From Adineta ricciae (taxonomy: Eukaryota > Rotifera > Eurotatoria > Adinetida > Adinetidae), in NCBI GenBank assembly GCA_905250025.1, contig CAJNOJ010000023.1, positions 496,001-560,000 of the forward strand: a stretch of DNA of 64,000 nucleotides. The letters are read 5' to 3'. Both the position numbers and the translations under genes were made by a program. Below the pieces are notes generated by a model. That model worked only from the letters and a program-made list of their open reading frames with translations, did not search any database and had not been told where the DNA came from. Within the stretch, counting starts at the first letter, position 1. Every line of letters begins with the position of its first letter. This document shows, piece after piece, positions 27,470 through 40,400 of the stretch.

Positions 27470-29015
27470 TTAACAACCAATCTGTCGTTGTGATTCTAAC
27501 AGTTTTTCTCGTTCATCGATCATTGTTACTGCCTATGGGATACATAAGATCACATAATTTTCATGATACTAGTGCTTTGAAACTTACCCAACTGAAAAAT
27601 GCTGCCAAGCCAATGGAGATTTCGCTGACACGTATTAGATCATAATTTCGTAGAATGTCTTTCGCTTCATGAGCTTTCTCAACTGGAATGTGAAGTGGAC
27701 TAAGTTCGTAACATCGCCGACGAACACTATCTTTTCCTAAGCGACCCAATAAGTTTTGGATTTGCGCCCAATCCTTTGAATGGAAAAGCAAAACATGCAG
27801 ATATCGCCTTGGCAACGAAATTCACCTGAATTTCTTTATCGCAATGTCCGAGAAGTAGAAAGGTAGCACGCATGACCGTCGAGACTTCATCCGGCGGCTT
27901 CGTATAGCTGTGTAACTCAGCGATCGTAGCTTGATTTAATCGTAGAACTCGAATTCTAAAGTAGTTTCATGTTTGAATCTGTAGGCATCCTTTGCAATGC
28001 ACTGTATTACTTCATATGTTCAATTTTCATCAACCGATGAAGAAGCTCTAATGCTCGCTCACATTCGTATTTCAATTGATGAAGAAAATTATGATCTTTG
28101 ACTTGTTGTATGGCTTCTTCTAATGCAGGAATTGTTCGTTCTTCAATAGCAGCTAACAAGTCTGCGAAGAAGAAAACAAGTACAATTCAATTCGATGTAC
28201 AAATACGACTCGGTACCTCGACGAGCTTTGTCCAAATCAACAACAGAAGATGATTCTTGAGGAACCGTAAATGTATTTTGATTTGATGGTAGACTAAGCA
28301 TGTTATCCGGAGTTGGCAGCGGTGACAGAATGCTGGGCGTTGGTGGTGTTGGGAGTCGCGGATAGGATGAGATAATCGTTGGTTCGATAATTGGTATGGC
28401 TTTTTCATCAGCTAAAACCAGTCTTGGGGATTCATGTCGACTGACAGATTTAATTTCACATATTTCATACGATTTGTATGGATTGAAATGATGAGGATAC
28501 GGGCCGATTTTTTCTTTGATCACATCTTCAACTGCAGGTGAAAAATGAAAATGAAATGATTCGCATGACAGTATTTGAATTGATCCTTACGTAAGAAATA
28601 AATCAGTATCATTAAAACAAAGAGCGAGATAAGAATGAGAAAGACAGCTAAGATTTGTCCGAGACTATCTTCAAGTAAATGAAAAATGATTTCATGCAAT
28701 GCGAATGGAATGTATTTGTCTATTACTTTTTGTTTGCGTAGTGCAACAGAAAATAATTGCGACGAGAAAACCTAATTCAATGATGATCATGATGATAACC
28801 GAGATCAGATGAAGTCGACGAAGGATTTTTTCTAGAGAAGACAAATTTTTTTTTCTCTTCCGACTTGATTTCAATTATTTACCTTTTCGAGTCACATAAA
28901 GGAAAGCTCCTACCGAGGTAACAACTAACAGGAAAGCCATGGAAGCTAGAAAGATCGTCAGTATTGACAAGCGTCGATGATAACTGGCTCCTGTGGATAT
29001 CATATCGTTAATCAT
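27470..29015 (-). CDS. Three-helix membrane protein with dynein-stalk-like C-terminal domain
   Basis: Spliced from at least seven short exons. The N-terminal part has three hydrophobic helices, one per exon: LSILTIFLASMAFLLVVTSV, LISVIIMIIIELGFLVAIIF and QILAVFLILISLFVLMILIY. A proline-rich cytosol-type linker follows (YPRLPTPPTPSILSPLPTP). The C-terminal half is helical: TIPALEEAIQQVKDH, then ATIAELHSYTKPPDEVSTVM, RATFLLLG, a DWAQIQNLLGRLG segment, and ISIGLAAFFSWAVTMIDERE before QRQIGC and the stop. The order ALEEA, I.ELKS...PP..V..VM.A...LLG, W....LLG, then a final Trp-bearing helix is that of the coiled-coil stalk and microtubule-binding tip of axonemal dynein heavy chains. There is no AAA ATPase. 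The resemblance is by eye. I infer, but cannot show, a membrane-tethered microtubule or tubulin-binding protein. Start at 29015; an in-frame ATG at 29003 is also possible. Confidence 0.65.
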
Positions 29016-29911
29016 TCTTTCAAATAAAAGATAATTTTTCGTTTTCGTCGTTCTTCTATGCGATTGTTCAGAGCAAGTTGACCAACGGATAAGATTCTGT
29101 CGTTTGTCTTTCTTTTTCTCTATTCTTCAATGATTACGTCGACACATTAAAGCGAAAAAGAATAATCACAAGTTCTTTTTCCTTCTTAAAAGTGGAAGGA
29201 TGAAATATGAAGAGAGCACCATTGTAGACTGTATGCAATTAGAACAGGAGAGAAAGAGAGACCTATCGGGTGTGTACATCAATTGATGTGTATGTACGAG
29301 TGAAAAACGAAGAGTGATGAAACATGTCGGTCGTCTTAGTAACGCATTGTTTGTGCATGTGTTCGGTTAGACACATCTTCAACAACATATTTTCATATTC
29401 AATAACATGTACTCATTGAATTCAAACATCTCATGTCTACGTACAACAGTCTGAAGCTGACGACCAAGCAAAGATCGTTCGGTTTTCATTGATTGTAACC
29501 GAGCGAAAGATTCTGCGTTGCATATGTCAACTACTTAATGTATTCAATGATTATAGTCTTTAGAGAAAGAAAATTGACATTGACTTTTGATAAGAATTGC
29601 AAGAAATACGAGATTCAACGATTTCTTTCGAACACATATGCTCATAAATTTGAAGATTTTTTCTCGTTTCCGTCATTGACATATAAGGAACTCTTTTAAA
29701 ACAAAACCCCACCTCTAATACTATTCGTTCTCTTTCCTCCATTAATAACGCTATCTGAATCATAAAAGAAAGAAATATTATGTTCAGCTAATTCGCTGTT
29801 TTTGTTATTTTCTTTCTTCTATTTCGAGATAATAATCTCCTAGCAAACTCACAATGTAATCCTCATCGAAAAGAAATTATCGAAAAACTTCCAAATTAAT
29901 CTACTCATTCA
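29016..29911. promoter_or_regulatory. Divergent intergenic region between the membrane protein and SPIRE
   Basis: About 900 bases between two divergently read genes. It should hold both promoters and 5' untranslated regions. A minus-strand frame of 67 codons (29560-29763) is present but has no supporting features. Confidence 0.4.
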
Positions 29912-32900
29912 ATGCAACGCATATGTTTTTGCAAGACAGTATCTTTATTTAACCATGTCCTACAACCAAGTCAGGCACTAGCTCTATTTTATCAAACATT
30001 GATCTTTTCATTGCAAAATCTCGCATTGATGAAATGGATCAGTTGGAATATCGGTATACCGATTGGTTTACAATTGTTAATGATTGATTTGAACGGGAAT
30101 GTAACGGTCGACGATGAATTACTCTATAAGCATTTGTCGAATAGTAAACGTAAGACTATCAGATATTATTCAATGATTTAGATATGATTTTTTTGTGAAT
30201 AGACCATTTTGAACAACGTACAAACACAACATCGGTGAATTGATGAACTAAAAAGTGCTTTTCATTCGGTTAATGATGCTATTGTTTATTTAGATCTTGA
30301 AATGGACCAGTCGAATTATTCTTCGTCTGACAACGGATTACTCCATATCGTCGAAGATCGAACGTTCATCTGAATTTGAAGACTTTTATGATTTTCTCAA
30401 ACAATTTCATAGTATGTTTTCTTTTCGGCCTGATATCTTTTGGTAGAAGAATGTTTATCTTGGGTTAGCTTTATCAGCTGATGATCGCTCGACACTATCA
30501 GATGACGATGAAGGTATTATCAGTGATGATCTGGACGAAAAAGATATCACTCGACGAGCAATTCATCGAGCCTTACTTGTAATCATCGACTTCTTCATTT
30601 TCACCCATCAAACACATTTTTCTTTCGTCTACAGAAATGTATCGATTACACAACGACAAAGTCATCGAATGCTTTACAAACAACTCATCATACCACTGAA
30701 ATGCAAAACTTCGAAACCAATCCGATTGCTTTATATAATCAACAGATTATTCAGATACTTTGTAGTGATACTCTCGAATTAGAAATCGAACTCGCACAAC
30801 ATTCGGTACATGAATTCGAGATTAATTTCGTTCTATTCTGGATATTTTTAGCAATATACAGCGTTGGAAATTGTACCCCAACCATCAACAAATGATAAAA
30901 CATTGACTAGTTATTATTCTGTTTGGGTTAGATTTCGAGAAAAAGATATTGTTGTCATGTTTTGATGGATTAATTTGTTCTTTTTAGGCCGCACTTTGGA
31001 AAAATGTGACATCAGAATATTTACAATTCAATAACGAGAAATGTTTGCGAAAAGTGACGATTGATCTAGACAAAAATGTTTTCCAATCTAACCTCATCAG
31101 AGACAATGATCGAATGTTGGATGAAATAACCAAACGCCAGCAGAATTTAAAAAAGACAACTGTAAAAATAGAAGACAATTTACTTCTGAGTTGATGAACC
31201 TAACGAAACTAACTTCTCTTCTAGATGCAGACCAATAAACCGATCGAAAATGAATATTGTCTACATGATCGTTTGATGTCTGAAATCAAGCAAGACAGAA
31301 AATTGAAGTCAATCGAGAAAATTACAGCAAGTGATTGTCATCGCAAACGTATTCAACCGGTGAAGGTAAAATGTTATCTTTTAAGAAGAATGTTTGTTTT
31401 TGAAGTTTTTCTTCTATTTACAGAATTCCAATGAAAGTGATTCAGGTTCCGATAATGATGAATATCGTGATGAATATGGAAGGAAACGAGTTATGGTCGT
31501 TGATTGCCTTCTTGAAACATCACCCGAAGATAATATAAAAGGTAAGAAAACATTCTCTCTCGAAACTCGAATTCTCCTTCTCTGATCAAGATGAATCACC
31601 AATCACAAATCTAAATGAATCCTATTCATCATCGAAGATTTCCATAAAGAGAAAAGCATCAACTGAAAAAATTAATTATTCAACAATAGAGAATTTTGAA
31701 TTAGAATACATCTCAATGGAAAAACTCCTTCCGGTTTGTTTTTCATCTATTATCTATAGCTTTCATCGTTGTCTGTGCTTGTCAGCAATTGAATGGTATG
31801 TTATTACCTCGCAGGTTTCTTCTCGTAGATTAGTATAATTATTAAGTTTTACCGAAGCAGGCACATGAGATCTTGGCATCTATATACATTCAGAGATCCG
31901 TTGTAGAAAATAAGAAGAAAAGAAAGGAAAAAACAGAAAAGAGAGCGTCGATAATAAACGCTCCTAAGAATTTGTTTCCGAATTGTTACCGGCTATGTCA
32001 AAGAGAGAAAAAAAGATCCAGCCTACGCACCATAGTGATCCGGTACCGGAGAGAAGAAGAAAAGCTCGACGAAGAAAGAAAGCAAACATGAGTACGACGA
32101 GAAATGCTGGTTTATGAGAACTCATTCGTCTATATGGAATAGAAATAAACGAACAGTCTGTTATTATTTGATGTGCTAACACTCGACATAACGCAGAACA
32201 TTAGTAATCAATTGATTGATCTCTACACTCAAGGATGCAATTACAAGAACGTATTGTACAGGTATCGTGTGCCTTTCTTGTGGCTTAGATTTCCTTGCAA
32301 GTTCTTTTTTGAATCGATTACATATTTATGTGTAATTCTTTTCTAGCTTTTAAAAGACAGTTCGGATTCGCTCTCGTTGACCTACGACGAATTTTGTCAT
32401 ATAAGAAATGTTATTACAAGATCGGAATTGGAAACATTATTGTTCGATGAGAAGTTATACAATGAAGTTGCTCAGAGCAAAGTAAGACAATGTTCTCGGA
32501 AGCATAGGAAAAAAACGTTTCATTTCTACCTTGGTTTAGCTGTGTTTTACATGTCGAAAGGTTTATTTCAATCTGTTGACTTTCACATTCGGTATTCAAT
32601 GTAGTGTATGTAAACAGAAGATTTGTCGCAATTGTGTCACACAAGTACGAGGAAATGAGACTGCATATTGAAATTTTCTTCTTGAATATCTCGATTTAAT
32701 TAGATTACTTTACCAAAAGAACGATTGAATGACCTTCCCATTCAAGCAATTACTCCATTAACATTATCAAAATCTTTATCGAATTCCGAACGATGTCATT
32801 CACTTGATAGGCAGTAAGTATTGACACAGGCAAACGTCACCACATGCATCCATACTTGCATCATGAAAAATTCAAATGTTTTTCTTTGTTTGGACAAAGT

Positions 32901-33520
32901 GAAATGCTTGTTTTTCTTATCCAATCGAACGACGGTGACCGAATATATTAATGAACATCTAAACTTGCTTTAGATCGCCGCAAACGCCGACAATGAATGA
33001 CGTTCTACATGATCTAAATCCAGATGATGCTGGTTCACGTCGATGTTCGACTCCAGGCAATAGCATTGCTCAAGTCAATTCAAGCCCATGGCGTACAGAT
33101 CCGATTGACATATGTACAGATTGTTTTTTTCTTCTTCAACAAATCCGAAAGAAGTCTCGTCAACGGCATATTTCGCCAGCTGTAGCATCGAGCTTAGCTT
33201 CGTCAACATCATCATCCTTCAATCGATCGCACCATTCGTTTTCGAATTATAATCTCTCAGCATCGTCATCGACATCTTCCATCGCTGCTCTATTAGCTGC
33301 TCAGCATCAGCAACGCTCATTAATGGTCAAAACAACTTCCATTCATGGAAATTTAAAACAAACGAGATCTTCCCAAGAGCTGAACGCAACTAACAATCCA
33401 TTACAAACATTACCAGTAACAACAAATTCAACGGAAAGAGTCAGTCTGTCGCGACAAAATCTTTTTCTCAAACTGCAACCAGCTTATGATATCAAAACGA
33501 CTAATATCAAAACCGGATAA
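29912..33520 (+). CDS. SPIRE: SPIRE-family actin nucleator
   Basis: Spire proteins nucleate unbranched actin filaments through tandem WH2 motifs, cooperate with formins, and act on vesicle membranes. An N-terminal KIND-like region begins VSLFNHVLQPSQALALFYQT, with NGNVTVDDELLYKHLSN after it. A segment AALWKNVTSEYLQFNNEKCL matches the [20 protein letters not shown] region I know upstream of the Spire WH2 cluster. WH2-like pieces are DRMLDEITKRQQNLKK and LHDRLMSEIKQDRKLKSIEK. The Spire box appears as LTYDEFCHIRNVITRSELET, and a FYVE-like zinc module has CSVCKQKICRNC and, in the last exon, DICTDCFFLLQQIRKKSR. Short introns throughout. The exon at about 31870-32090, very rich in Lys/Arg, is uncertain. 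AATAAA at 33789. Confidence 0.8.
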
Positions 33521-33788
33521 CTCAGTTTTGTTGTTATGATCATTGTTTTCTTCCTATTTTTCACACTCACCCCTCACATTGGTTCTCTTCTCTCCATCTA
33601 CTCATCTCATGTGTTGTGTGTATGCGTTTAACCGGAACAAATATATACCTTTTCTTTTTCTTGTTTTTTTCTTCTACATTTCAATGATTTACCAAACCAT
33701 TTCAAAGTGTGTCTTCGGTGAACCTATTTGACAAATTGTCAAATCTATTTTTTCTTTGTACCACCAACATGTAAATAACATCAAATTG

Positions 33789-33794
33789 AATAAA
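33789..33794 (+). terminator. Poly(A) signal of SPIRE
   Basis: AATAAA about 270 bases after the SPIRE stop and upstream of the same-strand VKOR gene. Confidence 0.45.
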
Positions 33795-34108
33795 GAGCTA
33801 GTATTGATTTGACTTATTTTCTAATTTCGTCAATTTCTCCTAGATTAGATCTTTAATTTTTCGTTCATCGCACTTATTTCACCAAATATCCTGATCCAAA
33901 TCGCGCAAGGTATGTACTCTATTGCATCCAATTACTTCCTTTGCTCTAAACTGATTCAAACACAAGTATCCGATTTCAATGAGTTCTACATGAAGTGTTA
34001 ATAAGAAATTATTGTATTACTAGACTTGTTGTTCTAATCTTCTTTATATAAAACTCATTCCTTTGATTACTTATTGTTCCACTCTACTTGAAAAAGAAAA
34101 TTTTCAAT

Positions 34109-34135
34109 TACTTTCTTCTATTTTTTTTTCATTAG
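34109..34135 (+). promoter_or_regulatory. Strong 3' splice acceptor just before the VKOR start
   Basis: A pyrimidine tract ending TTTTTTTTTCATTAG lies eight bases before the VKOR ATG. It marks a 5' untranslated intron or a spliced-leader acceptor. Confidence 0.35.
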
Positions 34136-34143
34136 AACTTCGG

Positions 34144-34632
34144 ATGGTTTCATTGTCTGCTTATCGACATAGTGTAACAATTCTATGTCTTGTTGGTATT
34201 AGTCTTTCATTATATGCATTCTATGTGGAAACACGTGCAACAGGTGATCGATCCTATCGAGCAGCATGTGATATAAGTGAACGTATGAGTTGCTCACGTG
34301 TGCTCACCTCGCGATGGGGACGAGGATTTGGTTTATTACCCGAAGATTCACCATTGAATATTCCCGATTCGTTAGTTGGTTTGATTTATTATTGTTTATC
34401 TATAATTCTTAATCGATCATATACATCAAAAACAATTGCTCGTCTACGTGTCATTTTCTCCGTGCTGACTATTTTCGGTTCAATATATCTGGGCTATATC
34501 CTTTATTTTGTTTTACATGATGTTTGTGTTGTTTGTTGTGGCATGTATTTGGTGAATTTTCTCCTATTTATTTGTAATTTGAAATTATTAACAATGACAA
34601 ACATAAGCAAACAAAAACATAAGAAACAGTAG
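34144..34632 (+). CDS. VKORC1: Vitamin K epoxide reductase (VKOR) family membrane protein
   Basis: Endoplasmic-reticulum quinone reductase of about 162 residues in one exon, four membrane helices as usual for VKORC1 and VKORC1L1. The active-site pair is CVVC in the last helix (FVLHDVCVVCCGMYLVNFLL). The luminal loop relay cysteines are in CDISERMSC, followed by the family signature SRVLTSRWGRGFGLL. The start is taken at the ATG beginning MVSLSAYRHSVTILCLVGIS; the frame is open further upstream but only from a non-ATG codon, across the splice acceptor. The tail ends KHKKQ, with lysines at -3 and -5, which fits an ER-retrieval KXKXX signal. The enzyme reduces vitamin K epoxide or quinone for gamma-carboxylation, or supports disulfide formation. 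Which of the two vertebrate paralogues it represents cannot be decided. Confidence 0.92.
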   Translation: MVSLSAYRHSVTILCLVGISLSLYAFYVETRATGDRSYRAACDISERMSCSRVLTSRWGRGFGLLPEDSPLNIPDSLVGLIYYCLSIILNRSYTSKTIARLRVIFSVLTIFGSIYLGYILYFVLHDVCVVCCGMYLVNFLLFICNLKLLTMTNISKQKHKKQ

Positions 34633-34651
34633 ACATATACACGTATAGAAT

Positions 34652-34670
34652 TATATATATATATATATAT
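34652..34670. repeat. (TA)n microsatellite
   Basis: A perfect run of alternating TA about 20 bases after the VKOR stop, probably within its 3' untranslated region. Confidence 0.7.
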
Positions 34671-37393
34671 GAAAAAAAATGTCGACAAGAAAAGACGAGA
34701 GAGAAAATATCTAACAATTTGTTTTTGCTTGCGTTTGTGTTCGTACTCCTCCTCAAGAAGAAAAAAAATCATCATCGTTTTATGTTCTTTTTTTTTCTTT
34801 TTTTTCCTCTTCTTTCGTTCTCGTTTACTGTTTTCCATCCTGTCTGCTCTCATTGCGTCCACGAACATAGTCAAACCAGCTGCTAATCAGTCTCTCTTTC
34901 TTTCTTTTTTTTTCTACATTTTTTTATTTGCTAGAAAATGGATACGAAACGAAGAAGTTATGCATATTCTATTCATTTCAGGTTATCATTCTAGATAAAT
35001 CTCACTACTTTTATTATCACTATCATCGTCAATGACAATAATACTGAGAATCAAATAGCAACAAATTTTACCGGGCCAAATTACGAAACATACAAACACA
35101 CCTCTTATCTGCACGTTTAACAACGCGATGCTCTGGTGTTGTGAGTATTGCTGGTAACAGCTGTGCAAAAGCAATAGAGTTAGGGATGAGAGAGAAAAAA
35201 TCAGAGAAGTAATAACTTTTGGTTTATTAGTCGCATCAAGCGCTGGTCACGATGTGCACGAGCTTTTTGTCTGTTTTTCTTTCTTTTTGCGTTCGATTTT
35301 ATCAAGATTGAATTTACTGCATGACTGGTCAGAAGATTATTATTGGTGAACTAATCAGGTACACAATCAAAGAAGAAATATCTTAGAACAAACAATGTAT
35401 GTCTATGTTGAGAACGATAAAGATTTCCGTTGTTTTCGTATCTCGAAACGACCAAAGTGCAACACTTTGGACTGGAGAGCAGTGCGCTGTCGATTAGCTG
35501 TTGCTGCTACTCGTTTTGCTTTTATGCTATCGACGTACAAAGCTTCATATACATAAGGAAGGAAGAAGAGGCTTGTTGTTCTCATTCTCGCTTTCCTTCT
35601 CTCTATATTCTGTCCCGGTTTCTCTTCTTTTTCTTTTTTGTTCGATTCTTGTTGTAGATTTTTTGCTACTCTCCTTTCCGACGACTACATTGGTGTTAGT
35701 GACGGCCTGCAGTGCAATTGACGACATCGACGCGACACGGACCCTTACCTCTTCCTTAATGTTCTTGTGGTCGCACTAGTGGGTGATCCATTGCCAATTT
35801 CGTTGAAGTGCTCTCATCTTATACGGTAAGTATATATATTGATATTGAAAAAATTTTCTTCATTATTGACCTAGCACATGTGTAGATAATAAATGGAAAA
35901 AGTTTCTCTTTTTTTCTCTCTTCTCTCTCCTGCTACTTAGTGGTCTCTGATCGAATTAATCGATTCCTGTGTATGTGTGTGTGCATGTGGCTAGTCCACG
36001 ACAAAGAACAGAAAAGACAGATGTTGTCAGGAAAACGTATTAAATAATCGAGTAGAATTGCCCGAATTAGTTCTATTGTATTCTAATCGTATTGCCAAAT
36101 TAAAATTTTGGCATGAGAAAGAAGTAGGACTACTTGAAATGACATTCTCGTTTGAAGTTTTTTTTTTCCTTTGATTAATTAAAACCTTCGGTTATTTTAA
36201 TCATTATTTGCTGATTCCATGTGTATGTGTATATACATATATAAGCTCCATGAAAAAGAAGTGTGATGTCACATAGGATGGCAGCAGCTGTTTTGGGCCG
36301 AACGAGTATCATCAAGAGAGAAGAAGATAGCTTCTCTAGTCCTCTTGACGCATTGAATCTACTGATAAAATGAGAGGCATCTCTTGCTCCGTCCCATGTC
36401 TGAAGAGCTTTGATTGTCGACACATCGCCATTTAAAAAGAGAACACAGTAATGAGACAAAAAAAGCTAGATTCTCAATTAACCATGAGATAGGCTGTCAG
36501 TTAGATTCGATAAAGAAAATGAGAACCCTAGAAAAACGCTTTCCCGACATATAAATATATCTGTGTGTATATATATAACACTACATAATAAGAAAAGAAA
36601 ACTCATCACTTCGACATCTATTTCAGTACTTTTCATCTAGTAAATAGCCTGTTTTAGATTGAAGAGAAAATAGAAAAAAGTGATAAATGTATCTAACACG
36701 ATCAAAATCAAAGAAGAAACATTACATTGACATCTCAAGCGGTACATTGCACCTTTAGCTATCAAATCAGACTCTTTTATAATTGTACGCTACACACTCC
36801 ATTTCCTTTCGTTCGCACATAAATATATTGCATTGCGCGACCGGAAGTCGACGACTGTTCGTTCGTTGTGTCGACCGATCAGTCTGTTCATCACTCATTT
36901 TCTTTTTCATTCATCCTTCCTCCTCCTCCATCCTTTCCCTCTTCATCAAACTCGCTGTGTTCGTTTTTCTTGTATATTGCTAATCTCGCATGCAACAGCG
37001 TCGGCAATGGTCGACGCTGACTGGCTAGGCTGATGGTGATGAGTACATCGTGTGACGACGAGCAAGAGAGCACTCTCCTCATTCGGTCGGTTTATTTCTT
37101 TTTATTCTGCATCTTCTTTTCATCGGTCTATTCGCGTTTTGTGTGCGCTTGATTTAGCTTGAGAACATAGAGACAGAGAAAGAGAGACAGAGAACGATGT
37201 GCCTTTGTCTATTATAGATTAAAAAGGGGGGAAACTAACAACGACCTCCGTACGCACAAAACGTATATATATATACATGTATATACATATACACATACAT
37301 ATTCACTAAGACATATCGAGTGGTATACAAGTAGTAGTTTTAATCAATCGAAAACGAGTTCAGACAAATTCACGGTGTCTTACCAAACGAAAT
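34671..37393. other. Long upstream region of the RBMS gene
   Basis: About 2.7 kb of strongly strand-biased, pyrimidine-rich then purine-rich sequence without a conserved coding frame. The longer frames are low-complexity (Phe/Leu/Ser on plus, Lys/Arg/Glu on minus) and reflect base skew. A good donor, ACG followed by GTAAGTATAT, sits at 35826, so a noncoding first exon of RBMS may end at 35825. Mixed TA/CA microsatellite occurs at about 37262-37302. Confidence 0.4.
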
Positions 37394-37417
37394 ATGTCAA
37401 CTGTTGTTGTCCATCAG
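37394..37417 (+). other. RBMS candidate first coding exon A
   Basis: ATG followed by STVVVHQ, ending at CAG with GTAATT donor in phase 0. It can splice directly to the 39460 exon. Downstream of a TA-rich repeat and a purine-rich leader. Confidence 0.5.
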
Positions 37418-40400
37418 GTAATTCATATGAGATATATTTATATTTGTAACTGAAAAGAAAGAAGTCTTGGGCAGTTTTTTGTTTGACAATGATAACAATA
37501 ACTAAAAGCAATTGATGTTTTGATAGGAAAACTCTTCACACGAGTCGTGACATTATGTCAAGAGAGACGTTTATTTTCATTTTGGTATAACTGAAATAAA
37601 ATTTGATTTTTCTCATCAATTGATCTTTTTCAAAACACATCACTTTCCAATCGACATCGAATAACATCATTTCACAATGCATGTCGCTATCGCTGTTGTC
37701 CTGTTCTGTTACTAATCGCGATCTTTACATATATACATCGAGAAAAGTCGTGTGGTCATTTTTCGTCGTGTTGTTTTCCTCTTCTAACTGTTCGTTATTC
37801 GCCGTCCTTCACAAAACACTTCTCTACGTGCCGTTGGAGTGTTATGCTTATATTTATTTGTCACTTTTGTTCACATCGATGTATGCGTACTAAATGACAT
37901 CATCATCTTCATCGTCTAATCATCGACATCATCGTCAGCTAGATACAAGTCTTGAGCGTCAAGCTCGTCTAGCTGCTGCGAATGCTGTTGCAACTTATTT
38001 TTCTTCTCCTTCTCCTCCTTCTTCTTCTTCATCTACACGTCGACAACGTTCGGCATCATTAAATACTACTTTTGACCAGACTCATTGGGTACTTGTCATA
38101 CCGACGCTGGAGGTGATGTATCTTTTCTTTTACTTATTGTGTACATATAGGCATATATAAATGAATACATTTAACTCCGCCTTCTAACCGTTTTTGTGTT
38201 CATTGATGAACACAGCACGAATGACGAGATAATTAAATAGTGTATATAGGACGTGTTTTATTTTGTTCTTGTTAATTCACAGTTGGATTATTGCTAGTTT
38301 CAACTAATTTAATACATCTCGTCGACAGTAGTATCTAATGAATAATTCAATGACGACAATTCATGGATGACCTCATATAGTTGTACTTAGAATGCAGCGC
38401 AATAACATTGAGAAAACTCAGTGATTGATTCAATTTATTTCAGAAATTCAATTGATATTTGTGCGTCGTTCTTTTTCTTTCTTTCTTCATTTCGACTAAT
38501 TATTTCTCCTGGTTTTGTTTACATATTTAATCGTTTTCCAATGACCTGGTGTGCCCTCCAGATGATCTTTTATCGAATATCATGCGAAAGATGGAGAACC
38601 GGGAAAAGAAGAAGCAGCAGCAATGTGATGAGTAGTATGTTCGTAGATAACAGTCAGTTGCTTGTGAGATGAACCGACTGATCATTAATCAAACTATGTA
38701 GATGTGTTTGTATAAATATATATGTGTGTGTGTGTATGTATATATGGTCGATTTTTTTCTCTCTCCTTCTCTTTCTCTCTATGGTATTTATTATCTCTTT
38801 CTCTCGACCTCTTCTACTGTTCATCTAAACATTTCATTTGCATTGTTTAAGGCTAAAGCGAGAGAAAGCGTGTAAGTGTTTGCGGTCAAGAAAAAAGTAT
38901 TTTCATTGTTAATAGATCTAGTTTAATAAATTAAAAGGAAAAAGACAGATATGGTTATGATGACGGCTACAGCTGCTTCAATTTTAGGGGTGAGTCATTC
39001 GTAGTTTGATCCGTGTGCGTGCGGGAGAGTGTTTGTGTATTTTTTTAACGTCTAATGACCTTTTTATATGGTGTGGATATATATGTGACAAAGAAACGTA
39101 GAAAAAAAAAATAATGACGTGTAATGTGAAGAGAAAAGAAATCAAAAGAATGATGATTACTGTTCGGCTTGTTGTTGAAAAGCGTTTTTGTGTGACCCTG
39201 ACGTGCATAGATAGATTTTTTGTTCTGCGCTACAAACAAAAAAAGAAGAAGAAAAGAAGAAAATGAGTGTCATGGTCAAAAGTGAAGAGGAGATAGAAAC
39301 ATGTGCAGTATGACTACCTCTATGATCGTCGTAATGTATACTGGAGAGTCTCTTTCTTTTTATGACGACAGATGGATGATTCGTGACATTTATTTTTCAT
39401 AATATACAAAAGTTTCGATCGAATATAATTGTATTTTATTCTGTTCTTTATATGTTTAGCAACCGGCATCTTATAACACATCGCAAACGCCTTCTTTACA
39501 TCATTTAATCATTGATTCTCATTCAGCCGGTCACGTTCAACAGCAGCAACAGCAACAGCAACAACAAAGTCAACAGCCCCATTCAACAACAATAGCAAAT
39601 ATGGCATTAACAGCTGAACGTGACGCTTATTTACAACTGGCAGCCCATTCGATGGAACGTTCGGAACAGCTCACGTCACATTTTAATATTCGTTCACCTA
39701 AAGCTTATGGTGGTTATGTTGTAAGTATCCCATACAATAGCAAGAATAGTGACCCCACTTCTCATAGAAAAAGAAATCATTCAAATATGACGTAGACCAG
39801 CTAATCCTTGCTGTTTCTTCTTCCGTTTCGTCTATAGACATAGAATTAATCGTACATGATGAAATTCTCAAGAATAGGACTAATAGAGTGTCGAATATTA
39901 AAAATGGATTGACAAAGGAAGTAGTTCATATCCGAGAAACTCAAATAAATCGCCTAAGACTTTGTTTATACAAGCATTTTGTTTGGACGAGTGTATGCAA
40001 ACGAAGGTGTTATCGATCAACGAGTGTCTAATCTTTCGATTGCCCAGAGGCTAGAAATCAGTACCGAATCGATATGGTTAATCGTCGAAGGTCTTCCTCG
40101 TGCTATCGATCTACCGTAGATGATTAATCAAGCGAGATCATCATCGATACTCATATAATTGATACCAGATTCGTGCGCCACCGTATAGATTTCATTTTAC
40201 GTACAGTGGTCATATCGAATATGCTTAACACGATAATGAATTTATCAATTTGACATTTTGCATACAGCCAATATGATTGACTACTTTAAAAAAACCTATG
40301 TAATTAGAATGTTCGAAAGGATGCCCAGTCATAGAATCGCGTGGATGGTCATTTTGAAAAATTATTAATGATGATGAATCGCACGAATTTCGAGCATGTT

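Noticed and set aside
29560-29763. Minus-strand 67-codon frame (MIQIALLMEERERIVLEVGF)
   Set aside because: It looks mildly protein-like but lies in a divergent promoter region, with no homology I recognise and no neighbouring exons.
34503-35780. Long frames on both strands upstream of RBMS
   Set aside because: Low-complexity translations caused by strong base skew; the minus-strand frame over VKOR is the shadow of the VKOR gene.
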